Positions 1 to 8,719 of a stretch of DNA of 64,000 nucleotides are shown here, one piece after another (the first letter of the stretch is position 1; each line of letters starts with the position of its first letter). A program made the translations under genes and the position numbers. The stretch spans positions 186,001 to 250,000 of the forward strand of contig NZ_JARJNS010000001.1 in the NCBI RefSeq assembly GCF_030143245.1, given 5' to 3'. The notes under the pieces are model-generated. The model did not search any database, had not been told where the DNA came from, and saw only the letters and a program-made list of their open reading frames with translations. Source of the DNA: Rhabdaerophilum sp. SD176 (GTDB lineage Bacteria; Pseudomonadota; Alphaproteobacteria; Rhizobiales; Beijerinckiaceae).

Positions 1-104
1 GAACGGCCGGCAGGCGCGATTCACATTCGGGTAACCTTGCTGTTCAACCGGACCTTAAGCTGAATCCGTCTTTACTCCGGATCATCGCCTTTGATGGTTA
101 CCGG

Positions 105-1541
105 GTGAGACGAGTAATGCGTGAGTTTCAATGGATTAGCGGGAAGCGCAAGCTTCTGGCGACGGTGATGGCAGCCGGCCTGCTCGGGGCCTGCTCCTCG
201 GACGTCACCCGGTTTGATAACGACCCTTTCAAAAATCCGTTCCGCTCCCGGGCTGCCTACGACCCTGTCCAGACCAATTCGATCAACCGGCCGACGCCCG
301 GGCCGCGCAGCCTCGAACCGGTTCGCCCCTCTGCCGCGACGACGCAGCCGCTGCCGCCGCCTAACCAGCCGATCATGGCCACGAATCCGTCGCGCGCGAA
401 CGCGCCCCTGACGACGGGGTCGGTCAGCGCGCCGAACTACGTTCCGCTGGCGCCCGTCGCGGAGCGTCCGGCAACCGCGCTTGGCCCGGCTTCTTCGACG
501 ACCGGCTGGTCTGCCGTCGGCGGTACGCCCGTCGTGCTGCGCGAAGGCGAGAGCCTGAACACGCTGTCCGCGCGCTACAACGTGCCGGTTAACGCCCTTA
601 TGGCTGTCAACGGCATTTCGAATGTCAATCAGGCCCGCCCGGGCCAGCAGATCATGATTCCCGCCTACAGCCCGGTTTCCGCCGCGCGGGCGCCCGTCGC
701 CAATTCCGTGATCCAGCGCCCGGCGGCTGTGCAGCAGCCCATGCCGGCGGCCAGTGCACGCTCGGCGCCGGCCATCCCGGCGCGGGTCGCCGAAGCGCCC
801 AAGCCAGCCGATCCGGTGCGCATCGCTCCGGTGGCGCGTCAGGTCCAGCCTGCCGGCCAGAGCGATGCTGAAAAGCGTGCCGCAGCCAAGCTGGAGGTCA
901 TGCGTCGCCAGAGTGAGGAAGCCCGCCTGAAACAGCAGGCGGAAGCCGCCACTGCCAGGAAGCTCGCCGAAGCCAGGGCAGCCGAGCGCAAGGCCAGGGC
1001 GGAAGCGGAGAAGGCCAAGGCGCAGGCCCTCGTCGCCAGCCGCAAGAGCAAGGCAGACGAGGAGCCGGCAACCACAGCGTCGATCCCCGAAGCGAAGCCG
1101 GTCCCGGCCCGCACGCAGCCCATGCCGGAGAAGGAAGCTGCCGCCCCGGCAGAGGCCAGCGAGACGCCGAACTTCCGCTGGCCGGCCCGCGGCCGCGTCA
1201 TTTCCGGATTCGGAGCCCGGGGCACGGGCGGCGCGAATGACGGCATCAACATCGCGCTGCCTGAAGGCACGCCTGTGCGCGCGGCCGAAGGCGGCACGGT
1301 GGTCCATGCCGATGACGCGCTGAAAGGCTATGGCAAGCTGGTGCTGATCCGGCATCCGAGTGGCTATGTCTCGGTCTATGCCCATAACAGCGAACTCAAG
1401 GTCAAGCGTGGCGAGAGCGTCCGGCGTGGCCAGGTCATTGCCAGTTCCGGCCAGTCCGGCAACGTTACCGCGCCGCAGCTCCATTTCGAGATCCGCAAGG
1501 GCGCGACGCCGGTTGATCCGAACAAGTATCTGACGGAATGA
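105..1541 (+). CDS. LysM and degenerate M23 (LytM) lipoprotein, murein hydrolase activator (NlpD/EnvC type)
   Basis: The 478-residue product begins with a lipoprotein signal: a hydrophobic stretch ends in LLGAC with the lipidated Cys at residue 30 counted from the GTG at 105, or 26 from the ATG at 117. Both starts keep the signal. A long Pro/Ala-rich linker follows, then a LysM domain (about 143-187), an Ala/Lys/Glu-rich stretch that is probably coiled coil (about 250-320), and a C-terminal LytM/M23 domain (about 357-478). The zinc-binding residues of active M23 enzymes are missing: the HxGxD-type site reads NDGIN and the HxH site reads QLH. This matches NlpD and EnvC, which activate amidases at the division septum and do not cut peptidoglycan. 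A terminator follows the gene. Confidence 0.88.
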   Translation: MRRVMREFQWISGKRKLLATVMAAGLLGACSSDVTRFDNDPFKNPFRSRAAYDPVQTNSINRPTPGPRSLEPVRPSAATTQPLPPPNQPIMATNPSRANAPLTTGSVSAPNYVPLAPVAERPATALGPASSTTGWSAVGGTPVVLREGESLNTLSARYNVPVNALMAVNGISNVNQARPGQQIMIPAYSPVSAARAPVANSVIQRPAAVQQPMPAASARSAPAIPARVAEAPKPADPVRIAPVARQVQPAGQSDAEKRAAAKLEVMRRQSEEARLKQQAEAATARKLAEARAAERKARAEAEKAKAQALVASRKSKADEEPATTASIPEAKPVPARTQPMPEKEAAAPAEASETPNFRWPARGRVISGFGARGTGGANDGINIALPEGTPVRAAEGGTVVHADDALKGYGKLVLIRHPSGYVSVYAHNSELKVKRGESVRRGQVIASSGQSGNVTAPQLHFEIRKGATPVDPNKYLTE

Positions 1542-1592
1542 GCATTTCTATATCCGGTGGGGATCTCGCGAGACCTTGACCCTCACCGGAAC

Positions 1593-1629
1593 AACCCCGC
1601 TGCCTCCAAGGAAAGGGGCAGCGGGGTTT
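1593..1629 (+). terminator. Rho-independent terminator after the NlpD-like gene
   Basis: A 12-bp perfect stem (AACCCCGCTGCC with GGCAGCGGGGTT, 1593-1604 and 1617-1628) encloses a 12-nt loop and is followed by a T-rich TTTCTACTTTC. It lies 50 bases after the stop and just before the convergent DUF815 gene. Confidence 0.75.
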
Positions 1630-1642
1630 CTACTTTCAGGGC

Positions 1643-2506
1643 TCAGCCCTCGATGCGCTTGCCCTGCCGCCCGGCAAGGTCCGAAATATACTGCCAGGCT
1701 ACGCGGCCAGCCCGGCTGCCCCGGGTAGTCGACCATTCCAGTGCCTCGTGATGCAACTGCTCCTTCGGCAGCATGAGGCCGAAATGCCCGGCATAGGCGT
1801 CGATCATCGCCAGATACTCGTCCTGGCTGCATTTGTGGACGCCGAGCCAGAGGCCGAACCGGTCCGACAGTGAAACCTTTTCCTCGACGGCTTCGTTGGG
1901 GTTGATCGCCGTGGAACGTTCGTTCTCCATCATGTCGCGCGGCAGCAGATGCCGCCGGTTCGATGTCGCATAGAAAAGTACATTGTCCGGCCGCCCCTCG
2001 ATCCCGCCATCGAGAATCGCCTTGAGCGACTTGTAGGCATTCTCGCCGGCATCGAACGAGAGGTCGTCGCAGAACAGGATGAAGCGGAACGGCGCGACGC
2101 GCAGGCGGTTCATGAGGGCAGGGAGCGACTCGATATCCTCCCGGTGCAGCTCGATCAGCTTGAGCGGATGTCCCAGCCGGACCATCTCGGCATGGGCAGC
2201 CTTGACCAGCGAAGACTTGCCCATGCCCCGCGCACCCCAGATCAGCACATTGTTCGCGCTGTGGCCTTCCGCAAAACGCCGCGTATTCTCGACGAGAATA
2301 TCGCGGATATGGTCGATCCCGACCAGCAGCGCGAGCGGAATGCGCTGGATCTTCGGCACGGGCTGCAGCCGGTCCTCGGCAGCATGCCAGAGGAACCCTT
2401 CGGCCGCTGCGAAATCCGGCGCGGGTGGCGGCGGCGGCGCCATGCGTTCCAGCGCTTCGGCGATACGGGTCAGGAGGGGCATGAGGGCAGGGTTGTCGAA
2501 CGGCAT
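1643..2506 (-). CDS. DUF815-family AAA-type ATPase
   Basis: This 287-residue protein belongs to the DUF815 family of P-loop ATPases found near secDF in rhizobia. A Walker A motif GARGMGKSSL lies at residues 91-100, and the Walker B-like stretch FILFCDDLSF follows around residue 145. The conserved family region covers most of the protein after a Pro-rich N-terminal linker. The biochemical role of DUF815 proteins is not settled, so no specific function is claimed. The gene is divergent from yajC and convergent with the NlpD-like lipoprotein gene. The length is normal for the family. Confidence 0.85.
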   Translation of the reverse strand: MPFDNPALMPLLTRIAEALERMAPPPPPAPDFAAAEGFLWHAAEDRLQPVPKIQRIPLALLVGIDHIRDILVENTRRFAEGHSANNVLIWGARGMGKSSLVKAAHAEMVRLGHPLKLIELHREDIESLPALMNRLRVAPFRFILFCDDLSFDAGENAYKSLKAILDGGIEGRPDNVLFYATSNRRHLLPRDMMENERSTAINPNEAVEEKVSLSDRFGLWLGVHKCSQDEYLAMIDAYAGHFGLMLPKEQLHHEALEWSTTRGSRAGRVAWQYISDLAGRQGKRIEG

Positions 2507-2626
2507 TCGGGCAAGACCTTCGGCTGAGAGGTCTCCGGCTTAGCGGATCGCACGCGGCGGCGCCATATTCCTGCGTCGTTTCCGCACCAGCCTGAGCCCG
2601 GATGCGGGAAAAGCCGTAACGAACAT

Positions 2627-2654
2627 TTGCGTTTCATGGCCCCATCACTATATT
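2627..2654 (+). promoter_or_regulatory. Putative sigma70 promoter of yajC-secDF
   Basis: A -35 like TTGCGT (2627-2632) and a -10 TATATT (2649-2654) are separated by 16 bases. They sit 58 bases before the preferred yajC start, in the divergent gap with the DUF815 gene. The call rests on sequence match alone. Confidence 0.45.
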
Positions 2655-2711
2655 CCGGCGCGAAATCACGCGGGCGCCGGCGGTTCGGGCCTGACAGTCT
2701 TGGAGTGGGCC

Positions 2712-3041
2712 TTGTTCATTACCCCTGCTTATGCTCAGGCGGCTGCCGCCCCCGGCGCGAACGATATGTTCATGCAGCTGCTGCCCTTCGTTTTCGTGCT
2801 GATCATCATGTATTTCCTGCTGATCCGCCCGCAGCAGAAGCGCGCGAAGGCGCATCAGGAAATGGTCAAGAACCTCCGGCGCGGCGACACGGTCGTGATG
2901 ACCTCCGGCATGATCGGCAAGATCACCAAGGTCATCGACGATGCCGAGATCGAGGTCGAGATCGCCGACAATGTCCGTGTCCGCCTTGTGCGCGGCATGG
3001 TTGCGGAAGTGCGGAACAAGAGCGAGCCGGTTCAGTCCTGA
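2712..3041 (+). CDS. yajC: Preprotein translocase subunit YajC
   Basis: YajC is a small inner-membrane subunit associated with SecDF that helps Sec-dependent export. The protein has a short N-terminal segment FITPAYAQ typical of alphaproteobacterial YajC, one membrane helix (LLPFVFVLIIMYFLLI) and a basic cytoplasmic domain with RPQQKRAKAHQEM and the conserved GDTVVMTSGMIGKI region. I chose the TTG at 2712 because GGAG lies six bases upstream and relatives begin with a similar residue pattern. An in-frame TTG at 2700 would add four residues. secD follows 60 bases downstream with its own ribosome binding site, so yajC, secD and secF probably form one transcript. Confidence 0.9.
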   Translation: MFITPAYAQAAAAPGANDMFMQLLPFVFVLIIMYFLLIRPQQKRAKAHQEMVKNLRRGDTVVMTSGMIGKITKVIDDAEIEVEIADNVRVRLVRGMVAEVRNKSEPVQS

Positions 3042-3101
3042 CCGGACGAACCTTCCGCCCCTGATGAAGCTGGAACCGCCGGAATCCCGGCGGGAGGGTC
3101 A

Positions 3102-4700
3102 ATGTTCAGACAATCCACCCTGAAATCCGTCCTGATTGCCTTCACGCTGTTCTTCGCGGCCTATGTGTCGCTGCCGACGATACTCGGACCGGACCGCATG
3201 AAGGCCATCACCGGGATGCTGCCGTCCTTCCTGGTTCCGAAGGGCGCCATCAAGCTCGGGTTGGACTTGCGCGGCGGCGTCCATGTGATGCTCGAGACCG
3301 ACAAGGCCGGCCTGTCCCGGGATCTGGTGCGCCAGCTTCAGGAAGATGTCCGCCGCGTTCTCCGCACCGAGCGCGTGGCCCCGACAGGTGGCATCGTCGC
3401 GCAGAGCCGAGGGGTCAGTTTCCGCGTCACCGATGCAGCCGCCCGCACGCGAATCCTCCCGAAGATCCAGGAACTTTCGGTTCCGGTCAGCAATGCCGTG
3501 CTCGGCAATACCGGGCAGCGCAGCCTCGAGGTTATCGATCTCGGCGACGGGCTGATCCAGCTCGTCATCACCGATGCCGAACTCAATGAACGCATCCGCC
3601 GCGCCGTCGACCAGTCGATCGAGATCTTCCGCCGTCGTATCGACCCCGAGGGCGTGAAGGAACCGTCAATCCAGCGCCAGGGCCTCGACCGGATCGTGGT
3701 GCAGGTGCCGGGCGCGCAGAATTCCAAGGAAATCACCGACGTCCTTCAGCCCGGCAAGCTCGAATTCCGCATGGTGTCCGAGCCCGGCGCCAATCCGGCC
3801 GAGATCGAGACCCTGCCTTACACGGATGAAGGCGGCGGCACGATTCAGGTCGAAAGGCGCGTTCTCGTCCGCGGCGAGGACCTGACCTCCGCGGAGCCGA
3901 CCTTCGACCAGCGGACGGGTGAACCCGTCGTCAGCTTCCGCTTCAATGTGAAGGGCGCGCAGGCTTTCGCCAAGGTCACGACTGAAAATGTCGGCAAGCC
4001 CTTCGCCATCATCCTCGACAACAAGGTGATTTCGGCACCCCGCATCATCTCGCCGATCACGCAGGGTCAGGGCCAGATTTCGGGCCGCTTCACGGTCGAG
4101 CGCGCCAACGCGCTGTCGATCCTGCTGCGCTCCGGCGCGCTGCCGGCCAGCTTCACGCTGGTGGAAGAGCGCACGGTCGGGGCAGGCCTCGGCGCAGATT
4201 CGATCGATGCCGCTGTTGTGGCCTCGATCGTCTCGCTCGTGGCGGTCTCCATCTTCACGCTCGCGACCTATGGCGTCTTCGGCATCATCGCCCTTGTCGC
4301 CCTGACAGTGAACTTCATGTTGCTGATCGCGCTGATGGCTCTGCTCGGCTCGACGCTGACATTGCCCGGCATTGCCGGGATTGTGCTGACCTTGGCCATT
4401 GCAGTCGATTCCAATGTGCTGATCTACGAGCGGATCCGCGAGGAGCAGGCGGCCGGCCGTTCAGCCATCTCCTCGCTGGATTCCGGCTTCACCCGCGCGC
4501 TGGCGACCATCCTTGATGCCAACATCACCAGCTTCCTTGCCAGCGCGATCCTCTATCTCGTCGGCACCGGCGCGGTGAAGGGCTTTGCGGTAACGACAAG
4601 CCTCGGCATCGCCACCACGATCTTTACCGCCTTTACGCTGACGCGGATGATGGTGGCGGCCTGGTATCGCTGGTTCAAGCCGAAATCCGTTCCGATCTGA
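3102..4700 (+). CDS. secD: Protein translocase subunit SecD
   Basis: SecD is an inner-membrane, proton-motive-force-driven partner of SecYEG that pulls exported proteins into the periplasm. The 532-residue protein has an N-terminal membrane helix, the family signature LGLDLRGGVHV near residue 50, a large periplasmic region (P1, about 60-360) and five further membrane helices in the C-terminal third, including the conserved AVDSNVLIYERIREE. The length is normal for the short alphaproteobacterial form. A strong ribosome binding site (GGGAGGG) sits just before the ATG. secF follows after 43 bases. Confidence 0.97.
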   Translation: MFRQSTLKSVLIAFTLFFAAYVSLPTILGPDRMKAITGMLPSFLVPKGAIKLGLDLRGGVHVMLETDKAGLSRDLVRQLQEDVRRVLRTERVAPTGGIVAQSRGVSFRVTDAAARTRILPKIQELSVPVSNAVLGNTGQRSLEVIDLGDGLIQLVITDAELNERIRRAVDQSIEIFRRRIDPEGVKEPSIQRQGLDRIVVQVPGAQNSKEITDVLQPGKLEFRMVSEPGANPAEIETLPYTDEGGGTIQVERRVLVRGEDLTSAEPTFDQRTGEPVVSFRFNVKGAQAFAKVTTENVGKPFAIILDNKVISAPRIISPITQGQGQISGRFTVERANALSILLRSGALPASFTLVEERTVGAGLGADSIDAAVVASIVSLVAVSIFTLATYGVFGIIALVALTVNFMLLIALMALLGSTLTLPGIAGIVLTLAIAVDSNVLIYERIREEQAAGRSAISSLDSGFTRALATILDANITSFLASAILYLVGTGAVKGFAVTTSLGIATTIFTAFTLTRMMVAAWYRWFKPKSVPI

Positions 4701-4743
4701 TGATGTCGAAGCGCCCGTTCTCCCGTCCTGACCGGAAATCCCG

Positions 4744-5700
4744 ATGAAGCTCCTTCGCCTCGTTCCCGACAATACCCGCTTCGGCTTCATGCGGTTCCGC
4801 CGCGTGTCGTTCCCGCTTTCGGCGCTTCTGTCGATCGTTTCGGTCGTTACCTTCCTGTGGCTCGGCATGAATGTCGGCATCGACTTCAAGGGCGGCACTG
4901 TTGTCGAGTTGCAAGCCCGTGGGGATCGCGCCAACATCGCGCAGGTTCGGGAGACAGCGTCGGGCCTCAATCTCGGCGATGTCGAGGTTCAGGAATTCGG
5001 GTCGCCGCGTGAGGTGATTCTCCGTGTCGGCCTCCAGGAGGGCGGCGATGCGGCTCAGGCCCAGGTTGTAACCAAGCTGCGCAACGCGTTCGAGGCAGCG
5101 TATGAATTCCGCCGGGTGGAGGTGGTTGGCCCGCGCGTCTCGCAGGAACTCGTCCAAAACGGTACGATCGGCGTTCTGCTGGCGATCATGGTCATCCTGG
5201 TCTACCTGTGGTTTCGCTATGAGTGGCAATTCGCCGTTGGCGCGGTCATCGCCACGATGCATGACCTGGTGCTGACCATCGGCTTCTACGCCGTCACCCA
5301 GATCCAGTTCGACCAGACCTCGATCGCCGCGATCCTGACCATTATCGGCTATTCACTCAACGATACCGTCGTCGTCTATGACCGCGTTCGGGAATTGCTC
5401 CGCAAATACAAGAAGATCGGCCTGCATGAGCTGCTCGATCTCTCGATGAACTCGACACTCTCGCGAACAGTCATCACCTCGATCACGGCCATCCTTGCCC
5501 TCATCGCTCTTGCGATCTTCGGCGGTGATACGATCCAGGGCTTCTGCCTTGCCATGCTGTTCGGGATCGTTGTCGGCACCTATTCGTCCATCTTTGTGGC
5601 AGCGCCGATTCTGATTTATCTTGGGGTCCGCGTCGGCGAAGGTGTGGGCGCGGCCGCGGGCAACGCCGACAAGGCCATCAATTCCGGAGCAACCAAATGA
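4744..5700 (+). CDS. secF: Protein translocase subunit SecF
   Basis: SecF pairs with SecD to form the export accessory complex. The 318-residue protein shows the SecF signature GIDFKGGTVVEL in the first periplasmic loop, six membrane helices, and the conserved SLNDTVVVYDRVRE motif in the fourth helix region. The C-terminal IFGGDTIQGFCLAM helix is also typical. Its stop codon overlaps the start of the next gene (ATGA), so the Mth938-family gene is probably translationally coupled to it. Confidence 0.97.
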   Translation: MKLLRLVPDNTRFGFMRFRRVSFPLSALLSIVSVVTFLWLGMNVGIDFKGGTVVELQARGDRANIAQVRETASGLNLGDVEVQEFGSPREVILRVGLQEGGDAAQAQVVTKLRNAFEAAYEFRRVEVVGPRVSQELVQNGTIGVLLAIMVILVYLWFRYEWQFAVGAVIATMHDLVLTIGFYAVTQIQFDQTSIAAILTIIGYSLNDTVVVYDRVRELLRKYKKIGLHELLDLSMNSTLSRTVITSITAILALIALAIFGGDTIQGFCLAMLFGIVVGTYSSIFVAAPILIYLGVRVGEGVGAAAGNADKAINSGATK

Positions 5701-6062
5701 GCGGCTACATCCCCGGCGGACATCAGATCGAGTCCTACGGCAATGGCGGCTTCCGCTTTGCCGGCATGTCCCACCAAGGCTCGATCATCGCGTTGCCGAC
5801 CGGCATCCAGTCCTGGGCCGTCACCTCGCCGAACCGGATCGACGTATCCTCGCTGACGCCGGTGATTGTCGAGATGAACCAGCTCGACATGCTGCTGATC
5901 GGCACCGGCGAGAAGGCCCTGCCGCAGGATTCGCCCTTTGCCCTGGCGCTTCGCCAGCTCGGGTTCAATGTCGAGGTGATGGACACAGCAGCCGCTGCGC
6001 GCACCTACAACGTGCTGTTCGAAGAGGGGCGCCGGGTCGGCGCAGCGCTTATCGCCGTTTGA
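5697..6062 (+). CDS. Mth938-like domain (DUF498) protein
   Basis: The 121-residue product is a full-length member of the Mth938/AAMDC family (DUF498), a small alpha/beta fold related in mitochondria to the complex I assembly factor NDUFAF3. Visible features are the N-terminal IESYGNGGFRFAG, the central LLIGTGEK and the C-terminal TAAAARTYNVLFEEGR. The start overlaps the secF stop by four bases. The bacterial role is unknown. The next gene is related to the complex I assembly factor NDUFAF6, so the NDUFAF3-like and NDUFAF6-like genes sit side by side. That is suggestive of a shared role in complex I assembly but unproven. Confidence 0.88.
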   Translation: MSGYIPGGHQIESYGNGGFRFAGMSHQGSIIALPTGIQSWAVTSPNRIDVSSLTPVIVEMNQLDMLLIGTGEKALPQDSPFALALRQLGFNVEVMDTAAAARTYNVLFEEGRRVGAALIAV

Positions 6063-6156
6063 ACAACCTATCCACAGCCAAGGACGAGGGAATGGGGACA
6101 GACCGCTTTCCTTGGCCCGGTCCCGCTCCATATCCGGGACTGGGAGGAAAGGCTGG

Positions 6157-7059
6157 ATGAATTCGCCACTCGCCATGCCCGGCCTTGCGGATCGAGCGGG
6201 CCGGGATCTGGACGCGGCTTTTGCAATCTGCATGGCGCAGGTGCGAGCGCTTGATCCGGACCGGTATCTGGCCTGCCTGTTCGCACCGCGCGAGGCGCAA
6301 CCCGGCCTTTTCGCCCTCTATGCGTTCAGCAGCGAGATCGCCCGGATCCGGGACATCGTGTCGGAACCAATGCCGGGGGAGCTTCGCCATCAATGGTGGC
6401 GTGAGGCCCTGTCCTGCAGGGGCGAGGAGGCCGGGCGGCAGAACCCGGTCGCCCTTGCGATTCTGGAGACGCTCCGGCGTTATGCCCTGCCGCCTGAACC
6501 GCTGCTGGCGCTGATCGAGGCGCGCAGCTTCGACCTCTATGACGATCCGATGCCGACCTGGCAGGATCTCGAGGGTTATTGCGGCGAGACCTCGTCTGCC
6601 TTGGTCCGGCTGGCCTCGCTAATTCTGGCGGGGGGAGAAGAGCCCGGAAGCGCGGATCTCTGCGGCTATGCCGGTGTCTGCTATGCCATGACAGGCCTGC
6701 TCCGGGCGTTCCCGATCCATGCCCGGCGGCGGCAATGCTTTCTGCCGCACGAAATGCTCATCTCCTGCGGTATCTCGCTGGATGATATCACGGAGGGCAA
6801 GGACAGCGACAACCTCCGGGCTGCCCTGCACGAGGCGCGGCAGCGCGCGAGGGGTCATTTTGAAACCCTGTGCAGCCGGATCGGCGAGATCGATGCGCGG
6901 ATCCGGCCGGCCTTCCTCGCCTGCTGCCTCGTGCCGGCCTATCTCGGCAAGATGGAGCGGGCGGATTACCGCCCCTTCGAGACGCTGGTCGATCTCAACC
7001 CGCTGCGGAAATGGTGGATCATTGGTCGCTCGGCCTGGAAGGCCAAGCGCTACCGCTGA
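6157..7059 (+). CDS. Squalene/phytoene synthase family protein (NDUFAF6-like)
   Basis: The 300-residue protein has the all-helical squalene/phytoene synthase fold, seen from RYLACLFAPREAQPGLFALYAF, the QWWREAL segment and the central YCGETSSALVRL. The two Asp-rich metal-binding motifs of true prenyl synthases are weak: the first reads EIARIRDIVSEP and the second DDITEGKDSDN. With no carotenoid or hopanoid gene nearby, I favour an NDUFAF6-like role in complex I assembly over prenyl condensation. I chose the ATG at 6157 because GGGAGGAAAGG ends four bases upstream; an upstream in-frame ATG at 6112 lacks such a site. The gene is convergent with trmFO, six bases away. Confidence 0.8.
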   Translation: MNSPLAMPGLADRAGRDLDAAFAICMAQVRALDPDRYLACLFAPREAQPGLFALYAFSSEIARIRDIVSEPMPGELRHQWWREALSCRGEEAGRQNPVALAILETLRRYALPPEPLLALIEARSFDLYDDPMPTWQDLEGYCGETSSALVRLASLILAGGEEPGSADLCGYAGVCYAMTGLLRAFPIHARRRQCFLPHEMLISCGISLDDITEGKDSDNLRAALHEARQRARGHFETLCSRIGEIDARIRPAFLACCLVPAYLGKMERADYRPFETLVDLNPLRKWWIIGRSAWKAKRYR

Positions 7060-7065
7060 TCGGCT

Positions 7066-8499
7066 TCACGCCGCCGCTTCGGACAGGGAAGGCGCGAGCG
7101 CATGGTCCGCCATCCAGGCTGCAAGGGCAGCTTTGGCCCGCGAAGTGATCATGCGCTTCTTGGCCACTGCCTTGTCCTTGCCGCGCAGCCTTTTGCCATT
7201 CTCGTCACGCGGGGCAGCCTCGAACTGTGGAAAGAGGCCGAAATTGATGTTCATCGGCTGGTATGATTTCGGGCCTGTATCGATGGTCTCGATATGGCCG
7301 CCGGTAATGTGGTTGAGCAGCGCGCCGAGCGCCGTCTCGGGCGGAGGCACCGCCAGCGCGCGACCGAGCCTTTCTGAACTGGCCAGCAAACCCGCCAGAA
7401 GCCCAATCGCCGCGCTCTCGACATAGCCCTCGCACCCGGTGATCTGCCCCGCAAAGCGCAGGCGCGGCTGGGCCTTCAGGCGCAGAACGGAATCAAGGTG
7501 GCGGGGCGAGTTGAGATAGGTGTTGCGGTGGATGCCGCCGAGCCGGGCGAATTCTGCCTGTTCGAGGCCGGGAATCATCCGGAAGATCGTCGATTGCGGC
7601 CCATATTTCAGCTTCGTCTGGAAACCGACCATGTTGTAGAGCGTGCCGAGCTTGTTGTCCTGCCGGAGTTGGACCACGGCATAGGGCTTCACGGTCGGAT
7701 CATGCGGGTTCGTCAGTCCGACCGGCTTCATCGGCCCGTGCCGGAGCGTTTCGACACCGCGTTCGGCCATCACCTCGATCGGAAGGCAGCCGTCAAAATA
7801 CGGCGTATCCTTCTCCCACGCGCGGAATTCGGCTTTTTCCCCGGCAATGAGGGCGGCAACAAAGGCCTCGTACTGCGCCTTGTCGAGGGGGCAATTGATA
7901 TAATCTGCCCCGGTACCGCCGGGACCTGCCTTGTCATAGCGGGACTGGAACCAGGCCACATCCATGTTGATCGACTCGCGATGGACGATCGGCGCGATCG
8001 CATCGAAAAAGGCCAGCGAATCCTCGCCGGTCAGCGAACGGATCGCCTCCGCCAATGCCGGGGATGTCAGCGGTCCCGTTGCCAGGATCACGCTGTCCCA
8101 TTCCTCCGGGGGAAGGCCCGCAACCTCGTTCCGGTCGATCATGATGAGCGGATGGGCCTCGAGCCGGGCCGTGACATCACCCGAGAACGCATCCCGATCC
8201 ACCGCCAGCGCGGAGCCGGCTGGCACCTGGTGCCGGTCAGCCGCGTGCATGATCAGCGAGCCCAGCCGGCGCATCTCGTCATGGATCAGCCCGACGGCAT
8301 TGAGATCCGAATCATCGGACCGGAAGGAATTGGAACAGACCAGTTCGGCCAGCCCTTCCGACTTGTGGGCCTCGGTCATGCGGCGTGGCCGCATTTCATG
8401 AAGCACGACGGGAACACCGGCCTGCGCGATCTGCCAAGCCGCCTCGCTGCCGGCCAGGCCACCGCCGACAACATGGATCGGGGAAAGGTTTCGGTTCAT
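7066..8499 (-). CDS. trmFO: Methylenetetrahydrofolate--tRNA-(uracil-5-)-methyltransferase TrmFO
   Basis: TrmFO makes ribothymidine at position 54 of tRNA with 5,10-methylene-THF as carbon donor and FADH2 as reductant. The 477-residue protein starts with the FAD-binding [13 protein letters not shown] motif, has the redox Cys in [11 protein letters not shown] (about residue 55), a second Cys in [14 protein letters not shown], and the C-terminal [16 protein letters not shown] and [10 protein letters not shown] motifs. The length is normal. It is distinct from the SAM-dependent TrmA of enterobacteria and ties the window's methylene-THF metabolism (folD, sarcosine oxidase) to tRNA modification. 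Confidence 0.96.
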   Translation of the reverse strand: MNRNLSPIHVVGGGLAGSEAAWQIAQAGVPVVLHEMRPRRMTEAHKSEGLAELVCSNSFRSDDSDLNAVGLIHDEMRRLGSLIMHAADRHQVPAGSALAVDRDAFSGDVTARLEAHPLIMIDRNEVAGLPPEEWDSVILATGPLTSPALAEAIRSLTGEDSLAFFDAIAPIVHRESINMDVAWFQSRYDKAGPGGTGADYINCPLDKAQYEAFVAALIAGEKAEFRAWEKDTPYFDGCLPIEVMAERGVETLRHGPMKPVGLTNPHDPTVKPYAVVQLRQDNKLGTLYNMVGFQTKLKYGPQSTIFRMIPGLEQAEFARLGGIHRNTYLNSPRHLDSVLRLKAQPRLRFAGQITGCEGYVESAAIGLLAGLLASSERLGRALAVPPPETALGALLNHITGGHIETIDTGPKSYQPMNINFGLFPQFEAAPRDENGKRLRGKDKAVAKKRMITSRAKAALAAWMADHALAPSLSEAAA

Positions 8500-8544
8500 G
8501 CCCGGTCAATAGTCGTTTGCGCGGCCGAAGGCGAGGGGGCGCAT

Positions 8545-8569
8545 AAAAAAAGGCCCGCCGAAGCGGGCC
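8545..8569 (-). terminator. Rho-independent terminator with UUCG tetraloop
   Basis: On the minus strand GGCCCGC and GCGGGCC close a UUCG tetraloop and are followed by seven T. It sits between the DUF1127 locus and trmFO and ends transcripts coming from the right. Confidence 0.85.
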
Positions 8570-8672
8570 ATTCGCACGTAAGGGCCGGGAGTTAGCCGAT
8601 ACGCGTAGGGACAACACGCGAGGTCAGGCGCCAGGTGGGAGAGGTCTGCCGCCTGACCCGCGTGAAGCAGGA
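8545..8672 (-). ncRNA. Candidate small RNA downstream of DUF1127 gene (Cuckoo/CcsR-like)
   Basis: After the first hairpin that follows the DUF1127 gene, the minus strand carries a very stable hairpin: CACGCG (8615-8620) and GGTCAGGCG (8622-8630) pair with CGCGTG and CGCCTGACC (8650-8664), leaving one bulged A. The 19-nt loop is pyrimidine-rich and reads CCTCTCCCACC on the minus strand. A strong terminator ends the unit at 8545. In Rhodobacter the CcsR RNAs, members of the Cuckoo family, are cut from the 3' region of a DUF1127 mRNA and expose CUCCUCCC-like loops. The arrangement here matches, though the loop motif is not exact. A short open frame through the hairpin has no good start codon. 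Confidence 0.5.
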
Positions 8673-8674
8673 AA

Positions 8675-8715
8675 ACGGGCAGGCCGGGACGGGGAGAACA
8701 TCCGGGCCTGCCCGT
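8675..8715 (-). terminator. First hairpin after DUF1127 stop (terminator or processed sRNA hairpin)
   Basis: An 11-bp perfect stem (8675-8685 with 8705-8715) begins five bases after the DUF1127 stop codon. On the minus strand it is followed by TTTTCC and its loop contains TTCTCCCCG. It could be a terminator, a processed sRNA hairpin of the Cuckoo type, or both. Confidence 0.65.
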
Positions 8716-8719
8716 TGTC

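Noticed and set aside
1-104. Partial gene at the left end
   Set aside because: No frame with family similarity or a credible start and stop is visible in these bases; they are probably the promoter region of the lipoprotein gene.
72-1484. Long minus-strand frame across the NlpD-like gene
   Set aside because: The plus-strand protein has a lipobox, LysM and LytM domains, so the antisense frame is not a gene.
8592-8672. Short peptide frame ending TWRLTSRVVPTRIG on the minus strand
   Set aside because: It has no ATG, GTG or TTG start with a ribosome binding site, and the same bases form a 15-bp hairpin, which explains the sequence better.
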